Assembly: GCA_973895155.1 (NCBI GenBank)
Contig: OZ316899.1
Location: 10,788,001 to 10,852,000, forward strand
Source: Marsupella aquatica
Lineage: Eukaryota; Marchantiophyta
DNA: 64,000 nt
Direction of reading: 5' to 3'
The position numbers and the translations under genes were made by a program. The notes beneath the pieces were generated by a model, which saw nothing but the letters and a program-made list of their open reading frames with translations, had not been told where the DNA came from and ran no database searches. This document shows, piece after piece, positions 46,527-55,049 of the stretch (position 1 is its first letter; each line of letters opens with the position of its first letter).

Positions 46527-47278
46527 ATGGAGGTATTCCCCTCTTCTTCCAGAGGGTATAGTGTGGTTCCTGACCAGGAGCGAGCTTATTCTGAATCTTC
46601 GCAGTCTTCGTTTACTGGTTCAGTCTATACACGTCGTGTAACTCGTTCCTCAAAGTTGTTGCCGCTCACTTCTGTCAGCGGTGTTTTGGGTCCAAATCCT
46701 TTGCGAAGAAAGATGGACAACGTAGACATAATTGCGATCCAGGATGTTGCGGATTGCGCGCTTGCTGAGACTGATCTCATTTCGAAGCATGTCATGTCTT
46801 TTGGAAAGGATTCTCGTGGATTTGACAAGGAGCCGCCTCGAATCCCTCTGTGTCGATTGGTTCACATGGAGGTGGTTCGTACTCCGCAGAAAGACAGCTC
46901 TTCCATCGAGAAGCTGAAAGACTCTTTTCATAGTATGGGTTACAACTCTTCGATAGGGATGCATTTCTATGTGCAGCCAATGGATGAGAACGGAATTGTT
47001 CTGACCTGTACCCAGGACATTCGTGATTCATGGGATCCAATATGGCAATTGGAGAACGAGAAGTTTGAGGCTGAATGCGAGGCTAACCCGGATTTTCTCG
47101 TCTTGAAGGATAAGATGTTCTCTGTATTCGATGGAAATCACAGGCTGTACTCCTGGACGCTTGTAACAGAGGAGAACCCGGACAATCCAAAATATCATCC
47201 TCGTGTGCTCTGTACAATATTTAAAGGAGACAAGGGATCTCTCATTGAAATTGAGGCAGCTATGCACACCGTGAATCA

Positions 47279-47402
47279 GTAAGTTCTCATGATTTCCAGT
47301 TCTTTCTTTAAATCTTGCGAGTGCTGTATTTACTAGCGCTCGGCGCTGCTTATACATGAATTGTTTTTCATTGACTCTTACTCTCAACGTTTGTTCGTGT
47401 AG
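47279..47402 (+). other. Intron 1 of the ParB-like/methyltransferase gene
   Basis: 124 bp, GTAAGT...TGTAG, phase 2: the Gln codon is split as CA and G. It contains palindrome 9, AGCGCTCGGCGCT, at 47,335-47,347. Confidence 0.85.
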
Positions 47403-48736
47403 GCTTGGCCAAGCAGTTGTAGAGCCTTCCTGGATCCTGGATGCGGACAAAATCAAACGAATTCTGGCGCATGACCTTGAGTATTACAGTAAACTGATTG
47501 ACCCGGGTAATTTCAAGAAGTTTGAAAGCATTCGGCTGAAAACTCGGAAGGGGTCATGGTATACAAAGAAGATGCCACAAGAAGCACTTGTTTACATTCT
47601 TTGTGAGAATAAGATAAAGTCGTACTCGCATCAATTCAAACTCGACATGGAGGCAGCGGAGGCTCAAGGGAGTCCATGGTCGGCGGACAAGATTTCAAAA
47701 TGGCATGCGGCCATGATGAAAGACGCAACCAAAGATTGGGCAGTGAAGTCTTCAAAAATTACGCCCTTATTAAGTCCTGAATTTGAAGATTTCCTCAGTA
47801 CATGTGCAGAAATGTATGTTGTCACAGAGAGAAACAAGAGAGAGAAGAAGCCTGACACCGTTGTATGTACGATGGACCGCGCACGATTGTTCACCGCTGT
47901 TTCTGCTCTAGACCCAAAGTTACGAAGCACTTTACTTGTGGTACATTGCAATCCTGAGCTGCGGAGACAGTTTTTTCACCCAGCAAGTGTTAACGATGAT
48001 CCAGTCAAACAGTGGTGCCACACTTGGATCACTTGGAATAGTGTGGAGGGAATTGTTGCTGGCATGTTACATTCATGTCTACGTGAAGTTGAGCAAACCA
48101 TGCCCGCGAATAGATTGGAAGAGTGGAATTGTAGTTCGTTTGATGATCTAGTTCAGTTTGTTACAAATGAATTCAAGAGATTTGGTGATTCCGTGAAGAA
48201 TAAGTTCTTTCACACTATGTGGCCTTCAAAGTACCCTGACAAAGAAGATTACACCCAGAGAAACCAGAAGCGAGCGAAGAGGTTTGTGTATAGGTTCTAC
48301 ATGCACATGGAGGTAACCAAACCTGATTACTTCTGGGCATATCCTGCAGCTTTTATGAAGTGGATTTCAATAAGTGAAGATGATGCCTTGGCTGATTTGT
48401 ACTCTATGTACCCCACGGAGGGCATATTTCCTCCGAGACCAATGACAAAATGGGAGAGAACTCACTGCCCCTGGTATCTAGATACAGATAGATGGGATTC
48501 TCCTTTTGATCAAAGGGAAAAAGATGCCTTCCATAAGCTTTCAAAGTCTCAGATACCAGCAAAACTTGTGTCCGACATGAAGCAGGGTCTACTTGACGAT
48601 GTAGACAAGTCTGCCACAAACTTGCAAACTATCTGTGAAACAACTGTTGTGCATGTGGACCGGAGTCGCAAACCTCGCGCGAAAGCCAAAGCAGAGCTAG
48701 CAGCACCGAGCGAGTCTACTAAATCTGGAAAGAAGA

Positions 48737-48926
48737 GTAAGTATTGCTATCCATGATTTTGCCAGCGCCAGGCGCTGGCAAAAAATATTATGTTGAGGGT
48801 ATTCTCTTTCTTGGTTATTAGGCTTCGGTTGCGACTTAAGTGAATTGCATTTGGTTAGCGCCAGGCGCTAGCTTCTTTCAATACTTTAAAAGTACTTATT
48901 CTAACTACGACCTGGTTATATTTTAG
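48737..48926 (+). other. Intron 2 of the ParB-like/methyltransferase gene
   Basis: 190 bp, GTAAGT...TTTTAG, phase 1. It contains palindromes 10 and 11, both AGCGCCAGGCGCT, at 48,764-48,776 and 48,857-48,869. Retention of this intron would end the protein at a TGA at 48,754. Confidence 0.85.
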
Positions 48927-50199
48927 GAGGGAGGAAGTCTAATACGGTGGGAACGGGAGATACTAAAAAGGATGCTACACCTGAAGTTTCCGAGGCAAAC
49001 ACGGGAGCTCGATCGGACCCCATTACTCCAGTCGACAAAGGGAAGGTTATAGTTCCTATCGACGCCACGAGTACCAGGAAGAAATGAAAGAGAGCTGTTG
49101 AAGGTGGACAATCTTTAAGGGAGAGTGTTATAGCTTCTAGTTTCCAACGTGAAGTTGGAAACTTCAAAACAACTGTGTCTCGCCATTGCATGGTTGAGAC
49201 AAGCCTTTCTGAATTTTTTGACTCGACGTTCAACAAGGAGGAGAAGCCCGAGTGGGTTAGTGATGTGGAGAAATGGGGAAAAGACCTCGTTAAGTTGGGA
49301 TTTAAAGAGAAGGGAGTTGTTCGGGGGGGAAAAGTAAGATCGTTTGGAGTGGATGCCGGCTTCATTTACCTACCGACCGGGTTCAAACCATCTATCATTG
49401 ATAAGAAGGTTCCTAAATGGAACATTCCAGATCACTCAATGGCGAGATCTTTTTTCAAATCCATGGATCCATTTTTATCAGATGATGGGTTCCTTGTAAT
49501 TCTACACAATGGGGAGTACGATCCCATGTCGCAAGTCATTGCTGCCTGTCAGGAGTCAAGGAAATTTCAGTGTATATGCTCGCATAATGTTGTGATGTCT
49601 GACCCGATGTATGCGGCAAAGACAGACCGAGAGATGTTTACCCTCAGGCTCGACATATTTGGCCGAATTAATGGGAAATGTAAAATTCCCAAAGACCCCA
49701 AATTTCGGCCGCTGTCCATCAGTGAGGACCCTTCGGTTACCAATTTGATCGGACTCTCTTCGCTCAAATCAGATCCATTCCCGCAAATGGAGTTTGCTGG
49801 AAATGCTCGTCTGTCTGTGGGTTTTATGCAATCTGTTATAGAGCTTGTCACACGGCCTCGTGATATTTTTATGGATTGGACTGCTGGGGTTGGAGGCTCT
49901 TACATTGCTGGCGACTTCTCTGGACGATTTGTACTCGGGATAGAACACCGGAAAGAATTTATTGAAACCGCTTCAAAGGTTTTCATGGATTTGTTGTCTC
50001 CCAAAGAGATTGCAGTGTTACCTCCACCTGTTCCTACTGCCGACAGAAAAAAGAGAGATAAGCTTCGGTCGGTTCTCAATTTTGATTCTGATGATGAATC
50101 GAGTGAAGGTGGAGAGGAACAAGGTACAAGAAACTCTGAGAATGAAAAGGGAGAGCGTCGTGCAGCTGCAGATGAAACCGATAGTGATGACTCTTCCGA

Positions 50200-50307
50200 G
50201 TAATGTTCATAAACTCGTAAGCTTCTTTCTCCATTCCCGTCAATTCATAACATTTCTTTTGTTGTTTTGGGGAAAGGTGCCTTACAAAATGGACTTTGTT
50301 ATATCAG
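50200..50307 (+). other. Possible intron 3 of the ParB-like/methyltransferase gene
   Basis: GTAATG...ATATCAG, 108 bp, phase 2. Splicing would remove the TAA at 50,201 and join the Ser/Asp-rich end of the methyltransferase part to a 103-residue basic and then acidic tail (50,308-50,617). The donor is weaker than those of introns 1 and 2 and no palindrome lies inside, so this intron is less certain. Confidence 0.5.
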
Positions 50308-50651
50308 GTCAGAGTGGAATGCAAGGAGACGATTCAAACTGCGGAGGAAGATCGTGAGACACAACGTAGAAACACCGGAAAAACCATTTGTTCTTCCCTC
50401 CTATGCAGAGAAAGCCGCAAGGAAAGCAGAAAGTGCAAGGACACTTTGCTGGGAAAACAAAGGTCTTCGGTTACGAAGGGGTGTTGACCGAAAGTTCATT
50501 AAACATCCTTATGTTGATGACTTCTCCCGCAGCCAGTACATAGATGATGAGGCTGTGTCCACGGACAGATCCCAGAGTACAGATTCTGGTTCCGACTCAG
50601 AATCTTCGGAACCGTGAGAAGTAGTGGGTAGTTGAGGCTAAATCTTTTAGC

Positions 50652-50770
50652 AGCGCCCGGCGCTTGTAACAAGTGTATTATTTCCCTCTGCTGAGGGTCC
50701 TTTGAAATTGTTGATTTCTCTCTACTTGTTGATTACTTTTGACTTCTGTTCTTTACAAGCGCCTGGCGCT
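50652..50770. promoter_or_regulatory. Palindromes 12 and 13, between genes
   Basis: AGCGCCCGGCGCT at 50,652-50,664 and AGCGCCTGGCGCT at 50,758-50,770, both perfect in the arms. They lie just after the methyltransferase gene and upstream of the small gene at 51,214. Confidence 0.85.
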
Positions 50771-50799
50771 CGCCAAATGGAATCTCTAAATGGCCGTTT

Positions 50800-51080
50800 A
50801 GTCAGTCGTCGGATTGTGTTCTTTAGTCAGTCGTCGGAAAACCGTTGGGGACCATAGTTTAGGGACCGGGCGGAAGGGACGACTATAGTTTCCGTTTAGG
50901 TTTGTTCGGGACGACGAGAGTTGGGGACGTCGATAGTTGAGGACGACGATAGTTTCAGGAAGACGATAGAACGGGACGTTAGAGCAGGGCGAGAGAACGG
51001 GACGATACCTGTTACCAAGGCGAAGATAGTTTCAGGAGGCAATAGAACGGGATGATGATAGTTTGATGGTCATTTCGGAA
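50800..51080 (+). repeat. Short GGGACGACGATAGTT-like repeats
   Basis: TTTAGTCAGTCGTCGGA occurs twice (near 50,800 and 50,822). It is followed by many imperfect copies of GACGATAGTTT and AGAACGGGACGA up to about 51,070. The block is upstream of the gene at 51,214 and may be part of its promoter. The copies are too irregular to give a unit length with confidence. Confidence 0.6.
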
Positions 51081-51213
51081 TGGTAGTGTACGCGGACCTT
51101 TATCTGGCGTCTTAGTCTTCACGGACCTTTCTTTGACCTTTGTTGGCTATAGCACTCACGGACGACGTTCTTACGGGAGGAGAGGTTACATATTAGATTG
51201 AGATCTTTGGAAC

Positions 51214-51675
51214 ATGGTGAGTCAGTATGAGCCAATGGATTGGGAGGCAGCTTTTCGTCCTTCTCGTGTGCGTCCGGAAGAGAGCCATTTCAGCTCTTTT
51301 GAATCGCGGATGGAGACTGAAGAAACTGAAACTTCCACTTTTCGGAACCGTCATGCTCTCCCGTATGATGAGGCTATTAGTCCTGGAGAGAAGAACATCC
51401 CTTGGATTGTTGATTCCCCTACGGCTCCGTTCTCTAGTCGGTTTTTGTCTCACTCGGGAGTTCTTGTTGATGGGGTACTCCCAATCGATCGAAGAGTACA
51501 AGAAATGTTCGGGCGAGTTGATTTTAAGGACAGTAATATTCCTAATGAACATTTTACGAGGGCTGTTCGTCGAGGACCTTCAGAGGGATACGTTCGTTTG
51601 CGTGGTCTCGGCTTCAAGAAAGATCGGCGGAGAGAAGCAGCAGGAGTGGATGATGATTGCAACTCAGAAAGCTAG
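51214..51675 (+). CDS. Small unknown protein of the MULE-like element, 153 aa
   Basis: An uninterrupted frame begins with ATG at 51,214 (sequence ATGGTGAGTCAG) and ends at TAG at 51,673. The protein is polar and mixed in charge, with an N-terminal part rich in Glu and Ser, a middle block SRFLSHSGVLVDGVLPIDRR, and an Arg/Lys-rich end (GFKKDRRREAAG) followed by an acidic tail. I recognise no family. The start has no clear alternatives. It is preceded by the short-repeat block and followed within 50 bp by the first of three palindromes, so it fits the arrangement of the other genes in the element. It may be an accessory gene; whether it is expressed is unknown. Confidence 0.5.
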   Translation: MVSQYEPMDWEAAFRPSRVRPEESHFSSFESRMETEETETSTFRNRHALPYDEAISPGEKNIPWIVDSPTAPFSSRFLSHSGVLVDGVLPIDRRVQEMFGRVDFKDSNIPNEHFTRAVRRGPSEGYVRLRGLGFKKDRRREAAGVDDDCNSES

Positions 51676-51946
51676 ATGGAAATTTCGTTTTGCTGATCGC
51701 TTTAAGCTAGCGCCGGGCGCTGCTAAAGTTTTCCGGATTTTGTGGCATTGAAGTCGACCTCAGCTCTGGTGTTAGGGTTTTCCCGGTTGTCTACTATTTA
51801 GGTTTTGGCTAGCGCCGGGCGCTATTGAAACGACAACGGATTTTGTGGGAGGGAATGGATCTTGACTATGTTGTCTGGGTTTGGACGCATCTTGTCTCCA
51901 AGAAACGACTAGTTTTCTAGTTAGTTTTTGGCTAGCGCCGAGCGCT
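51676..51946. promoter_or_regulatory. Palindromes 14, 15 and 16, right end
   Basis: AGCGCCGGGCGCT at 51,709-51,721 and 51,811-51,823, and AGCGCCGAGCGCT at 51,934-51,946. Each is preceded by GCT, giving GCTAGCGCC. Spacing is about 102 and 123 bp. They lie between the small gene and the right terminal repeat. Confidence 0.85.
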
Positions 51947-52304
51947 GTTCATGTATTAGTCGAAAACCTCCGACGGTGTCGACCGTGACTTCATGGATGG
52001 GATTTTTAGGCCAGATTGTTGATGTTGATAACTGCATTTTGTATCACTTAAGCCGAGCGCGTTTTCTATTTTACGATAATATATGCGAATGTTTTTTCCG
52101 GCCTTTCTTTTCTACTTGTATTTGTCTTGGATTTTGTGTATCTCAATTGGCAACCGTCTTTTATGTTTCAAAAAATTGTTCCCGTGTTGTTCTTTTATTT
52201 ATCACGAGGGTTTGGTGGTTTTGTTTTCTATTCTTGTACTTTCAAATGGAGATTTTGAGACCTTTTTTTAAGATCACTGTTCACGACCATCCAAACACTG
52301 TTCA
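51947..52304. other. Non-coding stretch before the right end
   Basis: T-rich and without a supportable gene. Several frames are open here by chance, because the sequence is rich in TTT and poor in TAA. Confidence 0.4.
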
Positions 52305-52383
52305 CTGGTAACAGCTCCTTTTAACTGGTACCAGAATCTGTTTCCTGTTACTGTTATCTGTTTGCTGTCGTTTGTAAATTCCC
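52305..52383 (-). repeat. Right terminal inverted repeat and subterminal motif
   Basis: CTGGTAACAG at 52,305-52,314 mirrors the CTGTTACCAG of the left end. CTGTCGT at 52,365-52,371 and the following bases up to the CCC at 52,383 mirror the first 20 bases of the left end with mismatches. Confidence 0.7.
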
Positions 52384-52392
52384 CCCTAAAGT
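52384..52392. repeat. 9-bp target duplication of the nested transposon, right (CCCTAAAGT)
   Basis: Exact partner of 41089-41097. It begins right after the CCC end of the element. Confidence 0.88.
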
Positions 52393-52396
52393 AATC

Positions 52397-53557
52397 CTAA
52401 TCCCATTCATAATGTGTAAACAACTCCTCTCCAGCCAAAATGGTCCTATTAGCTATAACTAGACAATGGTCATGATGATATCTCTGCCCATAAGGGGCTG
52501 GAGGGGGACCATCAACAAAAACCCATTCACAGTTTTTCCTACGCTTAGGCCGGGTCCCCACAGTACTGTTGATGAAACCGGCAATATTCCCACTACGGAT
52601 GGGATCACCATCAATTATACGCTGGTCACAATACTTTATGGTGCAACCATCAAAAGTATCCATGTCCAATGCATAAGTCTTCCACTCAGGGTGTTGAACA
52701 AGGATCATGTTCCAATGTCTCCTCTTGTAAATGGGTCCACCATACGGGAACAACGTTGGTCCATCCGAAGAGCGCCCTTTTCCACCCATATCATCCACAA
52801 TAATGTCCTGACAAGAGAAAATCCCATACCCATGCCTCTCCCCTAGGGTCGAACTCTTAACAACCCAACTTCTTCCCCAAACTTCTATCTCCTCACCATA
52901 GGTTATATCACATGGCAAACCAAGGCACTCCGGATTCCAATCCTTTATGATAGGAACACACTTCCCTGTGAAGGTACAAGGGCCCCATCTACCATCAACC
53001 CTACAAGTGTACTGATCCACTTCCCCTCTAGGCTGTCTTTTTTACTTTTTTTCCCTCTTGTAACAATACCGTCACCCTGAATTGTCCCAACACTACCTTG
53101 CCCTGCTGCCACTAAACGAAAAGCTTGTGAAAGTGCCGAGCCTATAGCATCTAGAACTCCTTGTGAGGGAACATAGGGTGTTGGTGTAGTGGGTGTAGGC
53201 CTACTGGATACCTATAGGAAGAAATGGAGCCAAGTGAGTGTGATGAACCTCCCAAATTTTATTTTATGCTACCTAGCAAGATTTACAAAATAAAATGGAA
53301 ATCACATTAAGTTTACAACTCACCATACGGGATGAAGAAGCTCCCGGTGTAAGACCTCGATGTTGGCCATATCGAGCAATGTGCTCCGCACATACATATG
53401 ACTTTTGGACAACCATCCCCACACATTTTTTACAACCACAAAGTTGGCGTGGTGGACCACTAGGTCGACGTATGGTTGGTTCAGGCTGAGGAGGACGACA
53501 ACTTTCTTCATCGGAAGAGGAATCTGATGTGGTGGAAGTTGTAGAGGATGAAGACAT
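52397..53557 (-). pseudogene. SET-domain protein gene of the CACTA element, two exons
   Basis: Exon 1 is 53,557-53,324: Ser/Thr/Asp-rich, then a Cys-containing segment CGCKKCVGMVVQK ... CAEHIARYG. Exon 2 runs from 53,211 to the TAG at 52,397. The intron (53,323-53,212, 112 bp) has GTGAGT..TATAG borders and phase 0. Exon 2 has a linker, a one-base shift near 53,035-53,050 in a run of A, and then a SET domain: GERHGYGIFSCQDI (N-terminal SET motif), LFPYGGPIYKRRHW, GNIAGFINSTVG (the N-x-x-x-F-I-N block) and CLVIANRTILAGEELFTHYEWD (the C-terminal GEEL..Y block). SET domains transfer methyl groups to lysines, often of histones. The NHSCxPN core is altered (FINSTVG...RRKNCEW). The gene lies inside the CACTA borders and in the same direction as tnp2, just upstream of the nested transposon. 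It could be a separate gene or an early exon of a longer one. Confidence 0.65.
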
Positions 53558-53990
53558 CTGAAAAGTATAGCAATTGGAAGGCGATTAGTAAAAACTTCAC
53601 CAAAACCATCATTGATAATCCCTACCTAAACATATTAAAAAGAATTGACAGAAAAATACCTTTATGAGACCCGGGCTTAGCAATGCCTTGACGGATCTTG
53701 TGGCTCAAATTTCATGAACCAAATCTGGAAGGAGGGGAAATCTGCCAATATACAATGAATTCAGCCATGCCTTATGGTGAACCAAAAAAAAAGGATGATA
53801 GATTGTAACCCTCCATATTTACAGCAATGACTAGAAATGCATGAGAAAACATTATACCTTTCAGATGCCCGGGCTCTGGCAAGGCATTATCATGCATTAG
53901 CCAAAACTTTAAAAAACATGGGGAAGTGCCCTACAACGCCAAAGAGTTTTCCACTCCATGTTAATGAGATAGAGAAAGAAATATAAGTAA
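53558..53990. other. Non-coding stretch upstream of the SET gene
   Basis: AT-rich; two similar phrases containing GCCCGGGCT (near 53,667 and 53,868) suggest an old local duplication. It probably includes the promoter of the SET gene. No gene is supported. Confidence 0.4.
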
Positions 53991-53992
53991 CC

Positions 53993-54300
53993 CAAACCCT
54001 ACCCTAAACCCAAACCATGAAATGAAACCTTCATTAAAACCTAACCCAAATCCCTCAATCACCCTAAACCCTTACCCTTATCCTAACCAATCCCTCATTA
54101 AAAATTCAAACCTTTACCCTAAACCCAAACCCCTACCCTAAACCCAAACCATGAAATGAAACCCTTCATTAAAACCTAACCCAAATCCCTCAAGCACCCT
54201 AAACCCTTACCCTTATCCTAACCAATACCCAAATCCCTCATTAAAAATTCAAACCTTTACCCTAAACCCAACCCAAATCCCCCAATTACATATAAAACCC
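53993..54300 (-). repeat. Telomere-like degenerate tract with a 130-bp duplication
   Basis: The phrase CCCTAAACCC and near relatives (CCCTACCCTAAACCC, CCTAACCCAAATCCC) recur throughout. A unit of about 130 bp, from the CCTACCCTAAACCCAAACC block near 53,998, is repeated from about 54,130 with few changes. It looks like a diverged interstitial telomere-type array (plant unit TTTAGGG) that was later duplicated. Confidence 0.7.
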
Positions 54301-55049
54301 TTACCCTATCTACACCTTACTTTACCTATATAGGCCAACCCCCCACCCCTATATTTATTCTAAACTTCACCCTAACCCCTAAATTGAGGCCCTTTTTTAA
54401 AACTTAAGCAAAAATTGTACCCCCTCAATTAGAACCAAATCCAACCCTATATCATGTTACACCCCAACCCAAGTTTTAACCCCCTTAATTAAACCAAATA
54501 CTCCTAGATTAAAACCAAATATAAACCTAGCCTTTAATTAAACCCAAACCTTTGTTAACTTATATTCTAGTTATCCTTACAACCCAAACATCCATTGACA
54601 CCCCTTCCATGTTAACTTATGGGCACTTAACATACCTTAAATGTCGTTTGACAAACCTTAATAGCCATTTGACACCCCAAAGTGTTTTCCAACCCTAAAC
54701 CGATAAGACCTGCCTCGCAAATTATTTCACAAGTTAGAGAATCTTTTTGCAAATCTACGGCCTTCGCACTTACTTCGCAAAAATAGAGGCCGAGAACGAT
54801 TTTTTGGGTCTTCTGCGGGTTGCAATGGCCTTGCGAAGGGAATAGATTTGGAAGTGCCTCGCAAGTTGCGAGACTATTTGCGAGGGCGCGGGCTTCGCAG
54901 TTTCCCATGCGTATGTCATCACAAACCCATTTTTGAACGGTGTAAACATCGGCGGGAGCTCACATTGGGGCTCATTTCAGTTTTTGAGCTAGACGAGAAG
55001 GGCCAGGGCACGCATGACAGTACGAGGGAGACTCTGAGAGAGGGGAGCT
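54301..55049 (+). other. AT-rich stretch and CACTA-type short motifs
   Basis: No gene is supported up to the ATG at 55,050. From about 54,710 to 54,915 the sequence is full of CTCGCAA, TTCGCA and TTGCGAA phrases in both orientations, the same type as at the two ends of the CACTA element. It probably contains the promoter of the next gene. Confidence 0.5.

Larger units (their letters stand above)
46527..50617 (+). pseudogene. ParB-like domain joined to amino-type DNA methyltransferase-like domain
   Basis: Exons: 46,527-47,278, 47,403-48,736 and 48,927-50,203, with introns starting GTAAGT and ending AG. All junctions keep the frame. The start is the ATG at 46,527. Total 1,120 codons plus stop. 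Residues about 105-215 look like a ParB/Srx-type domain: a helix-rich part (IEKLKDSFHSMGYNSS), a strand, then MFSVFDGNHRLYSW with DGNHRL at 202-207. Exon 2 is helical and of unknown fold. Exon 3 opens with an AT-hook-like RGRKS and a basic stretch. The C-terminal 290 residues resemble a beta-class N4/N6 amino-methyltransferase: YLPTGF at 843-848 at the place of motif IV, LSDDGFLVIL as the next strand, and DWTAGVGGS at 1012-1020 with GRFVLGIEHRKEF as motifs I and II. One in-frame TGA at 49,085-49,087 (codon 749), in a basic run, would cut the protein before the methyltransferase; CGA to TGA explains it. A possible fourth exon (50,308-50,617) follows an in-phase GT..AG intron at 50,200-50,307 that would skip the stop. 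Function in transposition or self-methylation is inferred. Confidence 0.75.
41098..52383. mobile_element. MULE-like transposon with ParB-like/methyltransferase gene, 11,286 bp
   Basis: The ends are GGG and CCC. The inner parts align as an imperfect inverted repeat: ACGACAG lies 13 bp from the left end (41,111) and, on the opposite strand, 12 bp from the right end (52,371), each followed by two AAACAG-like repeats. The target duplication is 9 bp. The element carries a SWIM-type MULE-like transposase on the minus strand (41,811-45,616), a divergent ParB-like and DNA methyltransferase gene on the plus strand (46,527-50,617), and a small unknown gene (51,214-51,675). Sixteen copies of AGCGCCNGGCGCT-type palindromes are scattered in its non-coding parts. 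It is inserted in the CACTA element between the SET gene and the tnp2 gene. I know of no described element with this gene set; novelty is my inference. Confidence 0.85.

Noticed and set aside
50267-50307. A separate gene beginning at about 50267
   Set aside because: There is no ATG in that frame there; the frame is better explained as exon 4 joined through an AG acceptor at 50306-50307.
41692-51946. CRISPR-like array for the repeated 13-bp palindromes
   Set aside because: Spacing is irregular (from about 60 bp to several kb), the unit is too short, and the organism is clearly eukaryotic.
51928-52311. A reading frame at the right end of the MULE-like element
   Set aside because: It consists mostly of Phe, Leu, Cys and Val from T-rich DNA, has no plausible start context and is not supported by any motif.
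41098-52383. Bacterial or viral origin of the methyltransferase and ParB-like gene, for example contamination
   Set aside because: The gene has spliceosomal-type introns in frame and lies in an element with a eukaryotic-type transposase and a clear target duplication in a plant-type CACTA element.
53993-54300. A true telomere or chromosome end
   Set aside because: The units are irregular, the tract is short and unbroken genes of a CACTA element lie on both sides.
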